Assembly (NCBI GenBank): GCA_964291365.2
Contig: OZ219989.1
Span: 3,100,001-3,164,000, forward strand
From: JBDWFY01 sp964291365
Lineage (GTDB): Bacteria > Pseudomonadota > Alphaproteobacteria > Rhizobiales > Stappiaceae
DNA length: 64,000 bases
Reading direction: 5' to 3'
The position numbers and the translations under genes were made by a program. The notes beneath the pieces were generated by a model that saw only the letters and a program-made list of their open reading frames with translations, did no database searches and was not told where the DNA came from. Below, piece after piece: positions 18,486 through 27,372 of this stretch. Every line of letters begins with the position of its first letter. Positions within the stretch are counted from its first letter, which is position 1.

Positions 18486-20300
18486 TTACCAACGCCTTTC
18501 GAATCGTTTTCGCAAAACAATAGCTAAACTATTCATAGCAATCAAGAATGCTAATAACACCATAATTGCCGCTGAAGTCTTTTGTTGAAATGCAGGTTCG
18601 GGAAAATCTGCCCACATATAAATTTGTACCGGTAGTGCCGTCGCTGAATCAAAAAAACCTCCAGGTATGTCTACAATGAACGCCACCATTCCAATCATTA
18701 GTAATGGTGCACTTTCTCCCAAAGCTTGTGCCATTCCGATAATTGTTCCAGTAAAAATTCCTGGCATTGCAAGTGGCAATACATGGTGCAACACCACTTG
18801 TTGTTTTGATGCTCCTATCCCTAATGCTGCTTCCCTAATTGAAGGTGGAACCGCTTTCAATGCCGCTCTTGATGCAATAATTATTGTTGGTAATGTCATT
18901 AATGCTAATACCATGCCTCCAACTATTGGAGCAGAACGAGGAAATCCAAAAATATTCAAAAATACTCCTAACCCAAGTAATCCAAAGACGATAGACGGAA
19001 CTGCCGCTAAATTATTGATATTCACCTCAATAATTTCCGTGAACCTATTTTTGGTAGCAAATTCTTCTAAATAAATTGCCGCTGCCACTCCAATTGGAAA
19101 TGCAAGTGCTAATGTCACTAAAATTGTTAAAAAAGAACCAACAACTGCCCCCCAAATACCGGCCATTTCCGGTTCTCGACTAGCCCCAGCGGTAAAAAAA
19201 ATTCTATTAAATTGAGTACGAATCAATCCCTGCTCCGAAAACTTCTCAATCAATGCGATTTCTTTATCCGAAAATTTCCTATTCGATTCGGCAATTACTA
19301 TCTCTTGAACATGCCACTGTCCTGTCTGCGCTTCTTCGATGGAATTTAAAGGAACAAGCACTGTTCCGAAAAGTTCCGACGAACCAATTTTATCAATTTT
19401 AATTACACCACCATTAATATGTAACAAATAGGAGGAATGAGTTTCGTTCAATTCAATCAACAAATTATGGTTCTGGATATAATTTTCAAGTGCTGCCAGC
19501 TGAGCGTTGATAACAGAAATATCTAGGATTACCTTTTTCTGTGAGGCATCTAATTTCGTTAAATTTTCTTCAATTTGTAGCTTTTCGCTTGAACTCAAAT
19601 TTTCAAGATTCAATTCAAATTGCTGCCGTTGAGACTCAATTAAACTTAAACTTTCATTCCTCTTTTCTAGATCAATTCGCAACAATGCTAATTCCTTTGT
19701 AAATTCGAGCCTCAATTTATCTAAAATTTTATCAAGCGAATTCCCGCTTACCTGAACACTCACAATTTCTGTAGTTGCATCAGGTTTTGCTATACTTTCA
19801 CCAGTGAATATGTTGAAATCAGAAATTAATCCTTTGACATATAAATCAGCGAAATCAGAAAGGGGTACTTTAGTTTCAGTTTCAACTTCTAATATAGAAG
19901 GATCAGCAAGAACTTCACGACGTAATAATACATTTGCTCCAGATGAAACTAGTCCATTCAATAATCGACGTTCTCTTCTCTCTTTGAGATATGGTGCCAA
20001 AGTTCTAAGACTATCTTTGATAATTCCGTTATAATCAGCATCGACTCTATTTTCTCGATCCACTTCAGAAAAATCTAAATTCAGCGTTAAATAGTTATAG
20101 GAAAATGCCGGAATCCCTCTACCAACTATCGTACTGAGCAACAGAAGAAGAAAACCAACTGCAGCTAGTATTGCAAGAATCCCATAAATTTTGAACAATC
20201 TTTCTTTGGCATAACGTTTTTTAAGTCGCTGACGCGCAAAGTCACTTGTATGTATACTACGAGATGATAAGGCTGGATCGGTGTTAATTGAGTTATTCAT
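18486..20300 (-). CDS. pstA: Phosphate ABC transporter permease PstA, long form with N-terminal periplasmic domain
   Basis: A 604-residue permease, twice the length of E. coli PstA. Residues ~1-33 are cytoplasmic and ~35-62 form a TM helix. An extended domain spans about 70-370, with a coiled coil near 215-270. The canonical permease domain fills the C-terminal ~230 residues, including the EAA-type loop AALKAVPPSIREAALGIGAS. Such long forms occur in alphaproteobacterial Pst systems (DUF3333-type N-terminus). Its start overlaps the pstC stop by 8 bases, so translation is coupled. Confidence 0.93.
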   Translation of the reverse strand: MNNSINTDPALSSRSIHTSDFARQRLKKRYAKERLFKIYGILAILAAVGFLLLLLSTIVGRGIPAFSYNYLTLNLDFSEVDRENRVDADYNGIIKDSLRTLAPYLKERRERRLLNGLVSSGANVLLRREVLADPSILEVETETKVPLSDFADLYVKGLISDFNIFTGESIAKPDATTEIVSVQVSGNSLDKILDKLRLEFTKELALLRIDLEKRNESLSLIESQRQQFELNLENLSSSEKLQIEENLTKLDASQKKVILDISVINAQLAALENYIQNHNLLIELNETHSSYLLHINGGVIKIDKIGSSELFGTVLVPLNSIEEAQTGQWHVQEIVIAESNRKFSDKEIALIEKFSEQGLIRTQFNRIFFTAGASREPEMAGIWGAVVGSFLTILVTLALAFPIGVAAAIYLEEFATKNRFTEIIEVNINNLAAVPSIVFGLLGLGVFLNIFGFPRSAPIVGGMVLALMTLPTIIIASRAALKAVPPSIREAALGIGASKQQVVLHHVLPLAMPGIFTGTIIGMAQALGESAPLLMIGMVAFIVDIPGGFFDSATALPVQIYMWADFPEPAFQQKTSAAIMVLLAFLIAMNSLAIVLRKRFERRW

Positions 20301-21681
20301 ATTGTTCTCGATATTTGCGTACCACTCTTAAGGCGTATACATTTAAAGCGAGTGTGATGCAAAATAGTAATAAACCCAGTGCAAATGCAGCTAATGTTTT
20401 TGCGCTATCAAATTCCTGATCACCAACTAATAATGTCACTATTTGAACAGTAACAGTTGTAGTCGCCTCAAGTGGATTAAACGTTAAGTTCGCTGCGAGA
20501 CCAGCAGCCATGACAACAATCATTGTTTCGCCGATTGCACGAGAAATAGCTAAAATAAGAGCCGAAACAATTCCCGGTAATGCGGCTGGAAGTACTACTT
20601 TTCGCATTGTTTCTGATCGTGTCGCTCCTAATCCAGCAGACCCATCCCTTAATGATTGGGGGACTGCATTTATCACATCATCGGAAAGCGAGGAAACAAA
20701 TGGTATAATCATAATTCCCATCACTACACCGGCAGCGAGTGCAGATTCCGAAGATACGGTCAGTCCTACACTTTCACCAACATTTCTAAAAAAAGGTGCC
20801 ATTGTTAAGGCGGCGAAAAAACCATAAACAACGGTAGGAACACCAGCTAAAATTTCTAAGAAGGGTTTTGAAAAGGCCCGAACTGTGTTTGAAGCGTAAT
20901 CTGAAAGATAAATTGCCGATAACAAACCAATTGGAGCAGCAACAAAAATTGCGATAGCCGTAACCAGTAATGTTCCAGTAAGTAAAGGTATTGCACCAAA
21001 TACTCTTGTATTGGTTTCGGTCCCTTCATCTGCTACACCTTCAAACGCGCTTTGCGGACTCCAATGAGTTCCAAATACAAAATCCAAAATAGGTACTTTC
21101 TGGAAAAATAAAATACTTTCAAATACTAATGAAATTACGATTCCAATTGTGGTCAAAATGGCCACTGTTGAACAAAAACCGAGAAAAATTAAAATCGTTC
21201 TTTCAACAAAAATCCTAGTTTGTTTTTGGGGTGAAAGTTGATTATATCCATAGATAAAACCAATTCCCATCAAAATGATTATCATAATAAACAATGCTTT
21301 AGAACTAATTGAATAAAGTCCTTGATACATTTTTGCGGCATTAACTTTGACGCTATCAGTGGAACTGACTATCCCATCAGTTGCAATAGCTCTGACATCA
21401 CGTAAGAACACTAATATTTCAGTAGGGTCGGAAATATTTAATAAATCAGCATGTTCGTTGATAATTCTATTTTCAATTAGATTTGGTGCTATAAAATACC
21501 ATGAAATTATTAGTAATAATGAAGGTAACGCGACTAGTATAGTGAGATAACCAGCGTGATAAATTGGACGGGAGTGCATTTTTATCCCTTGCCGATTGGT
21601 AAATTGTACCGCACGGACATGACCGACTATGAATGCGACCACTGGTACAGCGACAATTACAAACCACAAGATATCTGACAT
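20293..21681 (-). CDS. pstC: Phosphate ABC transporter permease PstC, long form
   Basis: A 462-residue inner-membrane permease. N-terminal TM helices and a periplasmic segment (1-170) precede the transport domain. Its EAA loop is INAVPQSLRDGSAGLGATRS, followed by VVLPAALPGIVSA. The extended N-terminus pairs with the long PstA, suggesting that the extra domains meet in the periplasm. It lies 93 bases after pstS and overlaps pstA. Confidence 0.94.
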   Translation of the reverse strand: MSDILWFVIVAVPVVAFIVGHVRAVQFTNRQGIKMHSRPIYHAGYLTILVALPSLLLIISWYFIAPNLIENRIINEHADLLNISDPTEILVFLRDVRAIATDGIVSSTDSVKVNAAKMYQGLYSISSKALFIMIIILMGIGFIYGYNQLSPQKQTRIFVERTILIFLGFCSTVAILTTIGIVISLVFESILFFQKVPILDFVFGTHWSPQSAFEGVADEGTETNTRVFGAIPLLTGTLLVTAIAIFVAAPIGLLSAIYLSDYASNTVRAFSKPFLEILAGVPTVVYGFFAALTMAPFFRNVGESVGLTVSSESALAAGVVMGIMIIPFVSSLSDDVINAVPQSLRDGSAGLGATRSETMRKVVLPAALPGIVSALILAISRAIGETMIVVMAAGLAANLTFNPLEATTTVTVQIVTLLVGDQEFDSAKTLAAFALGLLLFCITLALNVYALRVVRKYREQYE

Positions 21682-21774
21682 CTTTAGACTCTCTTAAGCG
21701 TATCGTATAGCTAAATCAAAGATTGTTTTGTTTAAAATCCCGTCCAATAATTTTGTAACACTTACAATGTTTAA

Positions 21775-22794
21775 TTACATTGTTAGTGGCGTCAACGAGC
21801 GCGCTGCTGAACCAATTTGTTCGCGATTTGCACGTGAAAGTGGAATGAGTCCTTTGTCTGCCAAATACCCATCATCACCCCAAGTACCTTCATCGGTGAA
21901 CTCAGAAACAAATTGTTCGATGCCTGGAATTACACCAACATGCTCTTTCTTGATGTAGAAATATAACGAGCGTGAAATAGGATAATTTCCATCCGCGATC
22001 TCTTCAAACTCTGGTTCAACACCATTGATGGATGCCCCTTTCATTTTATCGGCATTCTGATCAAGAAATGAGAACCCAAAAACACCTACAGCATTGGGAT
22101 TTGCGTCTAGTTTTTGCACAATTAAATTATCATTTTCGCCTGCTTCAATGTAGAATCCGTCTTCCCGAATTTCCTCACAATGATTTTCATCAATTTCTAC
22201 ACCAGTTCTCTCAATAACTGCTTCACATCCCCCAACCATGGCGATTTCACCAAATGCGTCACGTGTTCCCGACGTAGGTGGTGGACCAAGCACTTCGATA
22301 TCAATATTTGGGAGCGCAGGATCAATTTCACTCCATTTTTGATATGGATTTGGAACCAATTGTCCATCAACAGGAACTTCTTTTGCTAATGCAAGAAAAA
22401 TTTGTTCCAAAGTTAATTGAAAATCTTCACCACTTTTAGTATTGGCTACAACGATTCCATCAAAACCGATTTTGACTTCAATCGGAGTTATACCGTTTGC
22501 AATACAGGTATCAAATTCATTTTTCTTGATCCGACGCGATGCATTCGTAATGTCAGGAGTGTTTTCACCGACACCTGCACAAAATAGTTTTAATCCTCCA
22601 CCAGAACCGGTAGATTCAACAATAGGTGCTCTAAATTCTGATTTTTGACCGAATTGCTCAGCAACTGCAGTTGAAAAAGGAAAAACGGTTGATGATCCAA
22701 CTATTTGGATTTGATCACGAGCACTAGCAGTTCCAATCGCTAGTCCAAGAATTGAAAGAAGCGCAAATAAACGCGAGAAAAGTTTGGTAATCAT
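21775..22794 (-). CDS. pstS: Phosphate-binding periplasmic protein PstS
   Basis: A 339-residue solute-binding protein. The signal peptide is visible (KLFSRLFALLSILGLAIG, then TASA-R). Mature protein landmarks are VGSSTVFPFS and ESTGSGGGLKLFCAG, the loops that hold the phosphate ion through main-chain and Ser/Thr contacts, and PTSGTRDAFGE. AAGGTGAG precedes the ATG. Four cysteines could form disulfides. A Pho-box-like direct repeat lies about 100 bases upstream. Confidence 0.95.
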   Translation of the reverse strand: MITKLFSRLFALLSILGLAIGTASARDQIQIVGSSTVFPFSTAVAEQFGQKSEFRAPIVESTGSGGGLKLFCAGVGENTPDITNASRRIKKNEFDTCIANGITPIEVKIGFDGIVVANTKSGEDFQLTLEQIFLALAKEVPVDGQLVPNPYQKWSEIDPALPNIDIEVLGPPPTSGTRDAFGEIAMVGGCEAVIERTGVEIDENHCEEIREDGFYIEAGENDNLIVQKLDANPNAVGVFGFSFLDQNADKMKGASINGVEPEFEEIADGNYPISRSLYFYIKKEHVGVIPGIEQFVSEFTDEGTWGDDGYLADKGLIPLSRANREQIGSAARSLTPLTM

Positions 22795-22879
22795 GAGTAC
22801 TCACCTTATAGATAGAGTTTGAGTTGAAAATTTCTGAACGTTAGCAATTTACTAACAGTGTCAACTTACTCTTCTTTTG

Positions 22880-22919
22880 TTAACTAAATTTGACATTAAT
22901 ATTAAATTTTTATGACAAA
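22880..22919 (-). promoter_or_regulatory. Pho-box-like repeats upstream of pstS
   Basis: On the minus strand, TTGTCAT is followed at 11-base steps by ATTTAAT, ATGTCAA and AGTTAAC. The first and third units fit the PhoB half site CTGTCAT best. The 11-bp phase and the position before pstS support PhoB control, but two of the four units are poor. Confidence 0.45.
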
Positions 22920-22963
22920 TTACCTATTTCGAATTCAAGAATATCCACAATTTTTTTTCTTCA

Positions 22964-24259
22964 TCAAACATCCTTTAAGATAGGTAGAATTAAAGTAAAT
23001 TTTGCACCTTTGCCTAACTCACTTTCAATCATTAAACGACCGCGATGTCGATTGAGTACATGTTTTACAATTGCCAATCCCAAACCGGTTCCTTTTTTTT
23101 CAGAATTGTTACTATTTTCTACCCGGTAAAATCGTTCAGTTAAACGCGGGATTTGCAATGATTCAATTCCTTGTCCGAAGTCTCTTACACTAAGATACCA
23201 ATTTGGATGTTCCGACTCAAAGTGGTCACTTTTCAACTCTATTTCTATAAGACCGCCACTAGAACCGTATTCAAGCGCATTATTTGTAAGATTTTCAATG
23301 ACCTGAACAATCTCATCAAATTCACCATTTATAATGGCTGAGTCAATTTGGCTTAAATACTCAATTTTTACTGATTTCTTTTTTGCTAACGGTGAAAGCG
23401 TTGCAAGAACGTGCTTCACACAAACCACAAGATCTGTTCTTACATCTCGGTTAACTTGAGATTTGACTTCAATTCTGGATAATGACAACAAGTCATCAAT
23501 CAATCTACTCATTCTTCTAGTCTGCTCTAACATGATTGTTAAGAACTTTTTTTGAGACTCAGGATCACTTTTGGCTGAACCTTGAAGCGTTTCAATAAAG
23601 CCACTGATTGATGAAAGTGGTGTCCTTAACTCATGACTAGCATTGGCAACAAAATCTGCGCGCATTCGTTCAATTCGATGCAGTTCAGTTAGATCATGTA
23701 CAATTACCAAATATAGTTTCATATTGCTTTCATCATTATTAGTAGGAATTGAGTCAAGATTTAGTGGTGAAATATTTGCTTCCAAAACTGTCTCTATTGG
23801 TACTTCTTGAGTCCAACTGACGCTTTCCATTCTTTCACTTGAGCTAACACTGTTGAAAGCATCTACAAAAACAGGTATTCGAAAAAATAAAGTCAATGAA
23901 TCACCTATCTGAACAAGATCAAATTGAACTTTTGCAATACGATTCAAGTAAAGAACTATTCCATTTTGATCAACCAAGAAGCTAGAATCAGGTATTGAAT
24001 CTAAAATCGCCTGAATATTTGCTTCAATATTCGATTGAGTTAGAATTGGTTCAGATTTTGTTGGAGGAGTAAAATGCGTTTGAACTGATTCATTAAATAA
24101 TATCAATATAATTACAAGAGCAGAAAGTCCGACAAACCATAATGGAATTGACCAAATTTGGAGTAATATCACTTGAATACATAAAAATGATATTAATAAC
24201 CAAATCCGAGATTGGAATAATCGAAACACCTTGTCAAAGAGAAATTTCAATAGCGACAT
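22964..24259 (-). CDS. phoR: Phosphate regulon sensor histidine kinase PhoR
   Basis: A membrane histidine kinase of 431 residues from the ATG at 24259, which GAGG precedes by 9 bases. The frame is open to a further start at 24370, but no ribosome site supports it. Two adjacent TM helices (IWLLISFLCIQVILL and LWFVGLSALVIILILF) have almost no periplasmic loop, as in PhoR. A PAS domain follows (IQAILDSIPDSSFLVDQNGI). The phospho-acceptor His is in VANASHELRTPLSS. N, G1 and G2 boxes are NLTNNALEYG, VRDFGQGIE and KGTGLGLAIVKHVL. It heads the pst operon region and is separated from pstS by the Pho-box-like spacer. Confidence 0.92.
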   Translation of the reverse strand: MSLLKFLFDKVFRLFQSRIWLLISFLCIQVILLQIWSIPLWFVGLSALVIILILFNESVQTHFTPPTKSEPILTQSNIEANIQAILDSIPDSSFLVDQNGIVLYLNRIAKVQFDLVQIGDSLTLFFRIPVFVDAFNSVSSSERMESVSWTQEVPIETVLEANISPLNLDSIPTNNDESNMKLYLVIVHDLTELHRIERMRADFVANASHELRTPLSSISGFIETLQGSAKSDPESQKKFLTIMLEQTRRMSRLIDDLLSLSRIEVKSQVNRDVRTDLVVCVKHVLATLSPLAKKKSVKIEYLSQIDSAIINGEFDEIVQVIENLTNNALEYGSSGGLIEIELKSDHFESEHPNWYLSVRDFGQGIESLQIPRLTERFYRVENSNNSEKKGTGLGLAIVKHVLNRHRGRLMIESELGKGAKFTLILPILKDV

Positions 24260-24640
24260 TTTAATATGCCTCGAATAAAGTCTTGAATTTACATTATCAT
24301 TTGAATTTAGCAAGGCTGACTTTATGATAATGCGCTTTATCAAACTAAGAAAACTTAACAATTTTTGCAAGAAAATAATAAATCATATCCCTATGATAAT
24401 AAAGTATGGCAGTCGTCGTTTGATAAAGAATAAAAGTTGCTGAATTTTCATCAGACCTTAGGTATACTTTATTAGTTATATGCTAACCTGAACTCAATTG
24501 GTACTCAAATGATTTTAAGTTTCAATAATTTCTACAAAATGTTATATTTTCTCGTACTATAAAAAATAAGTACGATGAATTTTATCGTATTAGATTTGAA
24601 TGAGTTCAAAATTTATTGTAAATTATGGCATGAATATATA

Positions 24641-24690
24641 TGTTCTAAATCCTATAACTTTAATCAAAAAGATTGGTGATTTCATACCAA
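24641..24690 (+). repeat. Repeat family R, copy a
   Basis: Shares the frame TGTTaTAAATCCTA-(n)-CGGTGA-TTC-TACCAAA with four other copies. Here TCGG is changed to TTGG. A TCGTACT/AGTACGA hairpin lies about 70 bases upstream (near 24551-24576), as in copy b. Confidence 0.55.
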
Positions 24691-24863
24691 ATTTGAATCA
24701 AATTTTTACATAAAAACCAATTAAATAAATGATTACAGAGAATTATTTAAATTTTGTAATGGTCAATTTTTTCTATTACAACTTCTCTATTATTTGCAGT
24801 TCCACTGAGAGTTTTCCCCTATGGGAAAAATTGAATACAGAATAGAGATTTAGTATATACATT

Positions 24864-25070
24864 TGAGAATTTCATTAATTGCAAATGTTAATTTTTCTCG
24901 TACTATAAAGATAATTGTACGAGATTTTATACTATTGTTACAATTACATTGGATAAAAATTCTATACCTGTTGACTTTAAGATGAATGTTATGATTCCTA
25001 CTACTCCCATTAATAAATCGGTGAATTCGTACCAAAATAGTTTCAATTTTATCCTAAAAGATCAAATATT
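24864..25070 (+). repeat. Long repeat containing copy b of family R
   Basis: About 200 bases, clearly similar to 29640-29850. The order is GCAAATGTTAATTTTT, a CTCGTAC/GTACGAG hairpin (24897-24923), GATTTTATAC, ATTACATTG, then the R core (24987-25036) with CGGTGAATTCGTACC, then AAAAGATCA-ATAT. Differences are spread throughout, so this is an old duplication. Confidence 0.6.
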
Positions 25071-25526
25071 AAATCTGCTTTACAATCTATTCCGACTGTT
25101 ATTTTGATATACTATAATCAAGTATTTGAACTTGATGTCTAAACTATTAAATAAGATTTTCAATGGATTGGAGCTGCTAACCAAGAATATCAAGAGTTAC
25201 TTTTTAAACTAAAGCGAGAAAAGAAGAAAACAAAACACAGAACCTGAATAATGATGGAATCACCAATAAATCTTGACAGACTAAACCCAATATTAAAGCT
25301 ATAACTAAGGGATCACTTAATTATGGGTACAAAGTTGTTTAAACAGCAACAGTATCTTGATGAGCGAACTCAAAATTAGAGCAACACCCTAATATAAAAG
25401 CTAAATGGAACTAGAACTTCACTAAATTGAACAATAATACCGCGTTTGATAGTTCCGCAAAATCTTCATAAATATTTCATAGAATTGAATAATTTAATTA
25501 ATAATCATGCGTTAAATTGAGCATAG

Positions 25527-25544
25527 TTATCGGATTACCGATAA
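25527..25544. promoter_or_regulatory. Inverted repeat upstream of the DUF1127 gene
   Basis: TTATCGG and CCGATAA are perfect 7-bp arms around ATTA, 55-72 bases before the start codon. It could be an operator or a leader hairpin. No RpoH-type promoter could be fixed near it. Confidence 0.35.
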
Positions 25545-25598
25545 TCTCACTCTTTAAGTGATTTCACTCAATTCTACCCCAAGAATAAGGAGAAATAG

Positions 25599-25754
25599 AT
25601 GTTACGAAACCTCGTTCGAAAATATCGCAATTGGAAAGGCTATTCAGACACTTGTGCTGAATTATCGCGGCTTTCCAATCGTGAACTAGATGATCTAGGA
25701 ATTTCACGGTGCGATATCAGGTCTATTGCAAGAAAACAGCACTTGATTACCTAA
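25599..25754 (+). CDS. DUF1127 (YjiS-like) small basic protein
   Basis: A 51-residue gene with a strong AAGGAG 5-12 bases before the ATG. The product has a basic N-terminal helix (LRNLVRKYRNWKGY) and the family core LSRLSNRELDDLGISRCDI, ending SIARKQH. DUF1127 proteins are small alphaproteobacterial proteins of about 45-75 residues. In Rhodobacter sphaeroides a DUF1127 protein is encoded just upstream of the CcsR stress RNAs and has been linked to RNA turnover. The same arrangement appears here: three hairpins with CUCC-type loops follow directly. The gene stands alone among repeats. Confidence 0.85.
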   Translation: MLRNLVRKYRNWKGYSDTCAELSRLSNRELDDLGISRCDIRSIARKQHLIT

Positions 25755-25762
25755 ACAAATAA

Positions 25763-25788
25763 AAATGGGCTGAATAATACGCCCATTT
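25763..25788 (+). terminator. Hairpin just after the DUF1127 gene
   Basis: AAATGGGC and GCCCATTT are perfect 8-bp arms around a 10-base loop, 8 bases past the stop codon. No T run follows (ACTAAG), so it may be a partial terminator or a processing signal between the mRNA and the downstream hairpins. Confidence 0.5.
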
Positions 25789-25797
25789 ACTAAGATT

Positions 25798-25911
25798 GTA
25801 TCAAGGGTTTCTTCCTCCCTACCTTGATACAAACTTAGACAAGGTGTTCTCCTCCGTACCTTGTCTATCCTAGTGAACGTCTGCCAGTCAATCTCCCGCT
25901 GGCAGGCGTTC
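25798..25911 (+). ncRNA. Tandem cuckoo/CcsR-like RNA hairpins with anti-Shine-Dalgarno-type loops
   Basis: Three hairpins lie in a row. First: GTATCAAGG/CCTTGATAC (25798-25830), loop with CTTCCTCCCT. Second: TAGACAAGGT/ACCTTGTCTA (25836-25867), loop with TCTCCTCCG. Third: a 13-bp stem with one G-U pair, GAACGTCTGCCAG with CTGGCAGGCGTTC (25875-25911), loop with ATCTCCCG. The stems differ in sequence while the pyrimidine CUCC loops are kept, which points to selection on the structure. Established knowledge: cuckoo RNAs (CcsR1-4 of Rhodobacter) are tandem hairpins with a CCUCCUCCC loop motif located downstream of DUF1127 genes. I infer that this is a divergent member; expression is not shown. 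Confidence 0.75.
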
Positions 25912-25919
25912 TGAATTAT

Positions 25920-26720
25920 AAAATTTTAACTTTTGAACTTTACTGAGTTTCATTTATACCATAAAGCTCATCCCTTTAACTTTAATTGATTGTAAACACT
26001 TAAATTTTGAAATAAGTATAGCCATTTTGTATTATTTTTCCAAGGGTTTTAGTTATGTATCTTTTTGAGATTGAAGTTTATTGTCACGTGCTCAGTTTCA
26101 ATCAAATCAGCATATTTGTGTCGACAGACGGTTATTTTGGGTATCCAACGATAATTAGCTGAATCAATAGCTGGGTTTTATTATTATCATTATACATCTA
26201 GAATGTGATTAGAAGTTTAGCGTTGAATTTTTTTATAAGTAAGCTGAACCCCTTAGGTTTAATCCAAAGCGTGATATGGATAATTAGCTCCACCGCCAAC
26301 CAACAAGGCTAATCGAAGCATAATTCACACTAATATATTGAAATATTGTAGTGAAAGTCTGCTATAATCGAACTCCGTATGTACGAACTTTTCAGCTGAC
26401 CTAGGTTCCGAGATTTTTTTCGATAATTGAACCAACTAGAAATTCAGCGCGCTAAGATTTCACCTAAATTGAAAGGTTAAGTTTACAAAGTCAAAATTAA
26501 GTATGAAATTAGTAACTCCATAGATTATAATATTGAAAGACCAGATGAGGAGTCGATAAGCTCAAACTATTATTGAAGGAGATTAACTAACCTTGTTTTT
26601 CTAACATCTTGACCTTTTTGAGTTTGTCATTCCAATAAAGTTGCTAAAAACTTCAATACTAAACTTTAAGTTTTTATAGAGATTTTTAAATTTAAGAGAA
26701 ATATATTTCGGAATGGAGTC
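25920..26720. other. Intergenic region, no gene recognised
   Basis: About 800 bases of AT-rich DNA after the RNA hairpins. Stops are frequent in all frames. No tRNA-like or repeat element was found. Confidence 0.5.
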
Positions 26721-26726
26721 CACTCA

Positions 26727-27083
26727 TGTCTAGTCCTCTTACTGACCGATAATTTTTAAAATCAAAGAATTAAGACTAAAGGGATCGACCTATGAAAAAA
26801 TTGCCAAACGCGTGAAAGTCTATGTTAAGACTTCTTATCATCACGCTAAAAGTAATATCATTCCATCCCAATAAAAGCTTATTAAATCCAGAGTTGGTTG
26901 TAAATCAGATATATGAGCTGAAGCTCTTGAGAATATAATTGTCTCTACTTAAAATTGTATCCAGATATACGCGCCTATGTTCTAATTAAGATAGTTCAAC
27001 GGACTTATTATAACACACATTAACGAACTATTTATCGTGCGGTTAAGAAGCAAAGACTTCTATACAGTCCGAAGCAAAAATAA
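26727..27083 (+). pseudogene. Decayed transposase-like (helix-turn-helix) gene remnant
   Basis: Peptide pieces in shifting frames read as parts of one helix-turn-helix protein: TYEKIAKRVKVYVKTSYHHA near 26790, then DIRAYVLIKIVQRTY near 26965, and RTIYRAVKKQRLLYSPKQK ending in TAA at 27081. Several stops and at least one frame change separate them. The N-terminal part of an insertion-sequence transposase is the likeliest origin, but the family cannot be named. It lies between the DUF1127 locus and phoX. Confidence 0.4.
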
Positions 27084-27210
27084 TTTATTCTAAATGATAT
27101 TCCTCGGTTTTGTATATTCCAAATAAATACAGCCAGAATTCCTTAAACATTCGCTCACTTTTCTGAATTCATTCAGTCACTATTTCCCAAATTCTTTGAA
27201 ATTCATCTTT

Positions 27211-27249
27211 CAATAATGACATAGAAATTTCATAAATTTGTCATTATTG
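27211..27249. promoter_or_regulatory. Pho box within a larger perfect inverted repeat, upstream of phoX
   Basis: ATTTCAT-AAAT-TTGTCAT (27227-27244) matches the PhoB direct repeat CTGTCAT-N4-CTGTCAT with 11-bp phase. It sits inside a perfect 11-bp inverted repeat, CAATAATGACA (27211-27221) and TGTCATTATTG (27239-27249), so a Pho half site also faces the other way. It lies about 125 bases before the phoX start. Confidence 0.65.
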
Positions 27250-27372
27250 ACGCAAAATATTCACATAATTTTAACTAACTTGTCAAGCTAAAGTAACACA
27301 CTCCGGCTAGTGTGGGGTAATTGGCATTTTTCTGCTAATTCCAACTCAAACCTTACACATAGGAGTATAAAA

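Larger units (their letters stand above)
24260..25598. other. Repeat-rich, gene-poor region between phoR and the DUF1127 gene
   Basis: No intact gene. It contains two members of the 50-bp repeat family (24641-24690 and 24987-25036) and CTCGTAC/GTACGAG hairpins (near 24551 and at 24897-24923). There is also a perfect TTTTCCC-CTAT-GGGAAAA hairpin at 24812-24829 and a TTATCGG/CCGATAA inverted repeat at 25527-25544 close to the DUF1127 gene. The stretch 25180-25440 may hold eroded coding sequence, with short peptide-like segments broken by stops, but nothing can be named. Confidence 0.5.

Noticed and set aside
24850..25035. Minus-strand 61-codon frame in the repeat region
   Set aside because: It runs through the GTAC hairpin and the R repeat, and the sister repeat at 29640-29850 does not keep the frame open.
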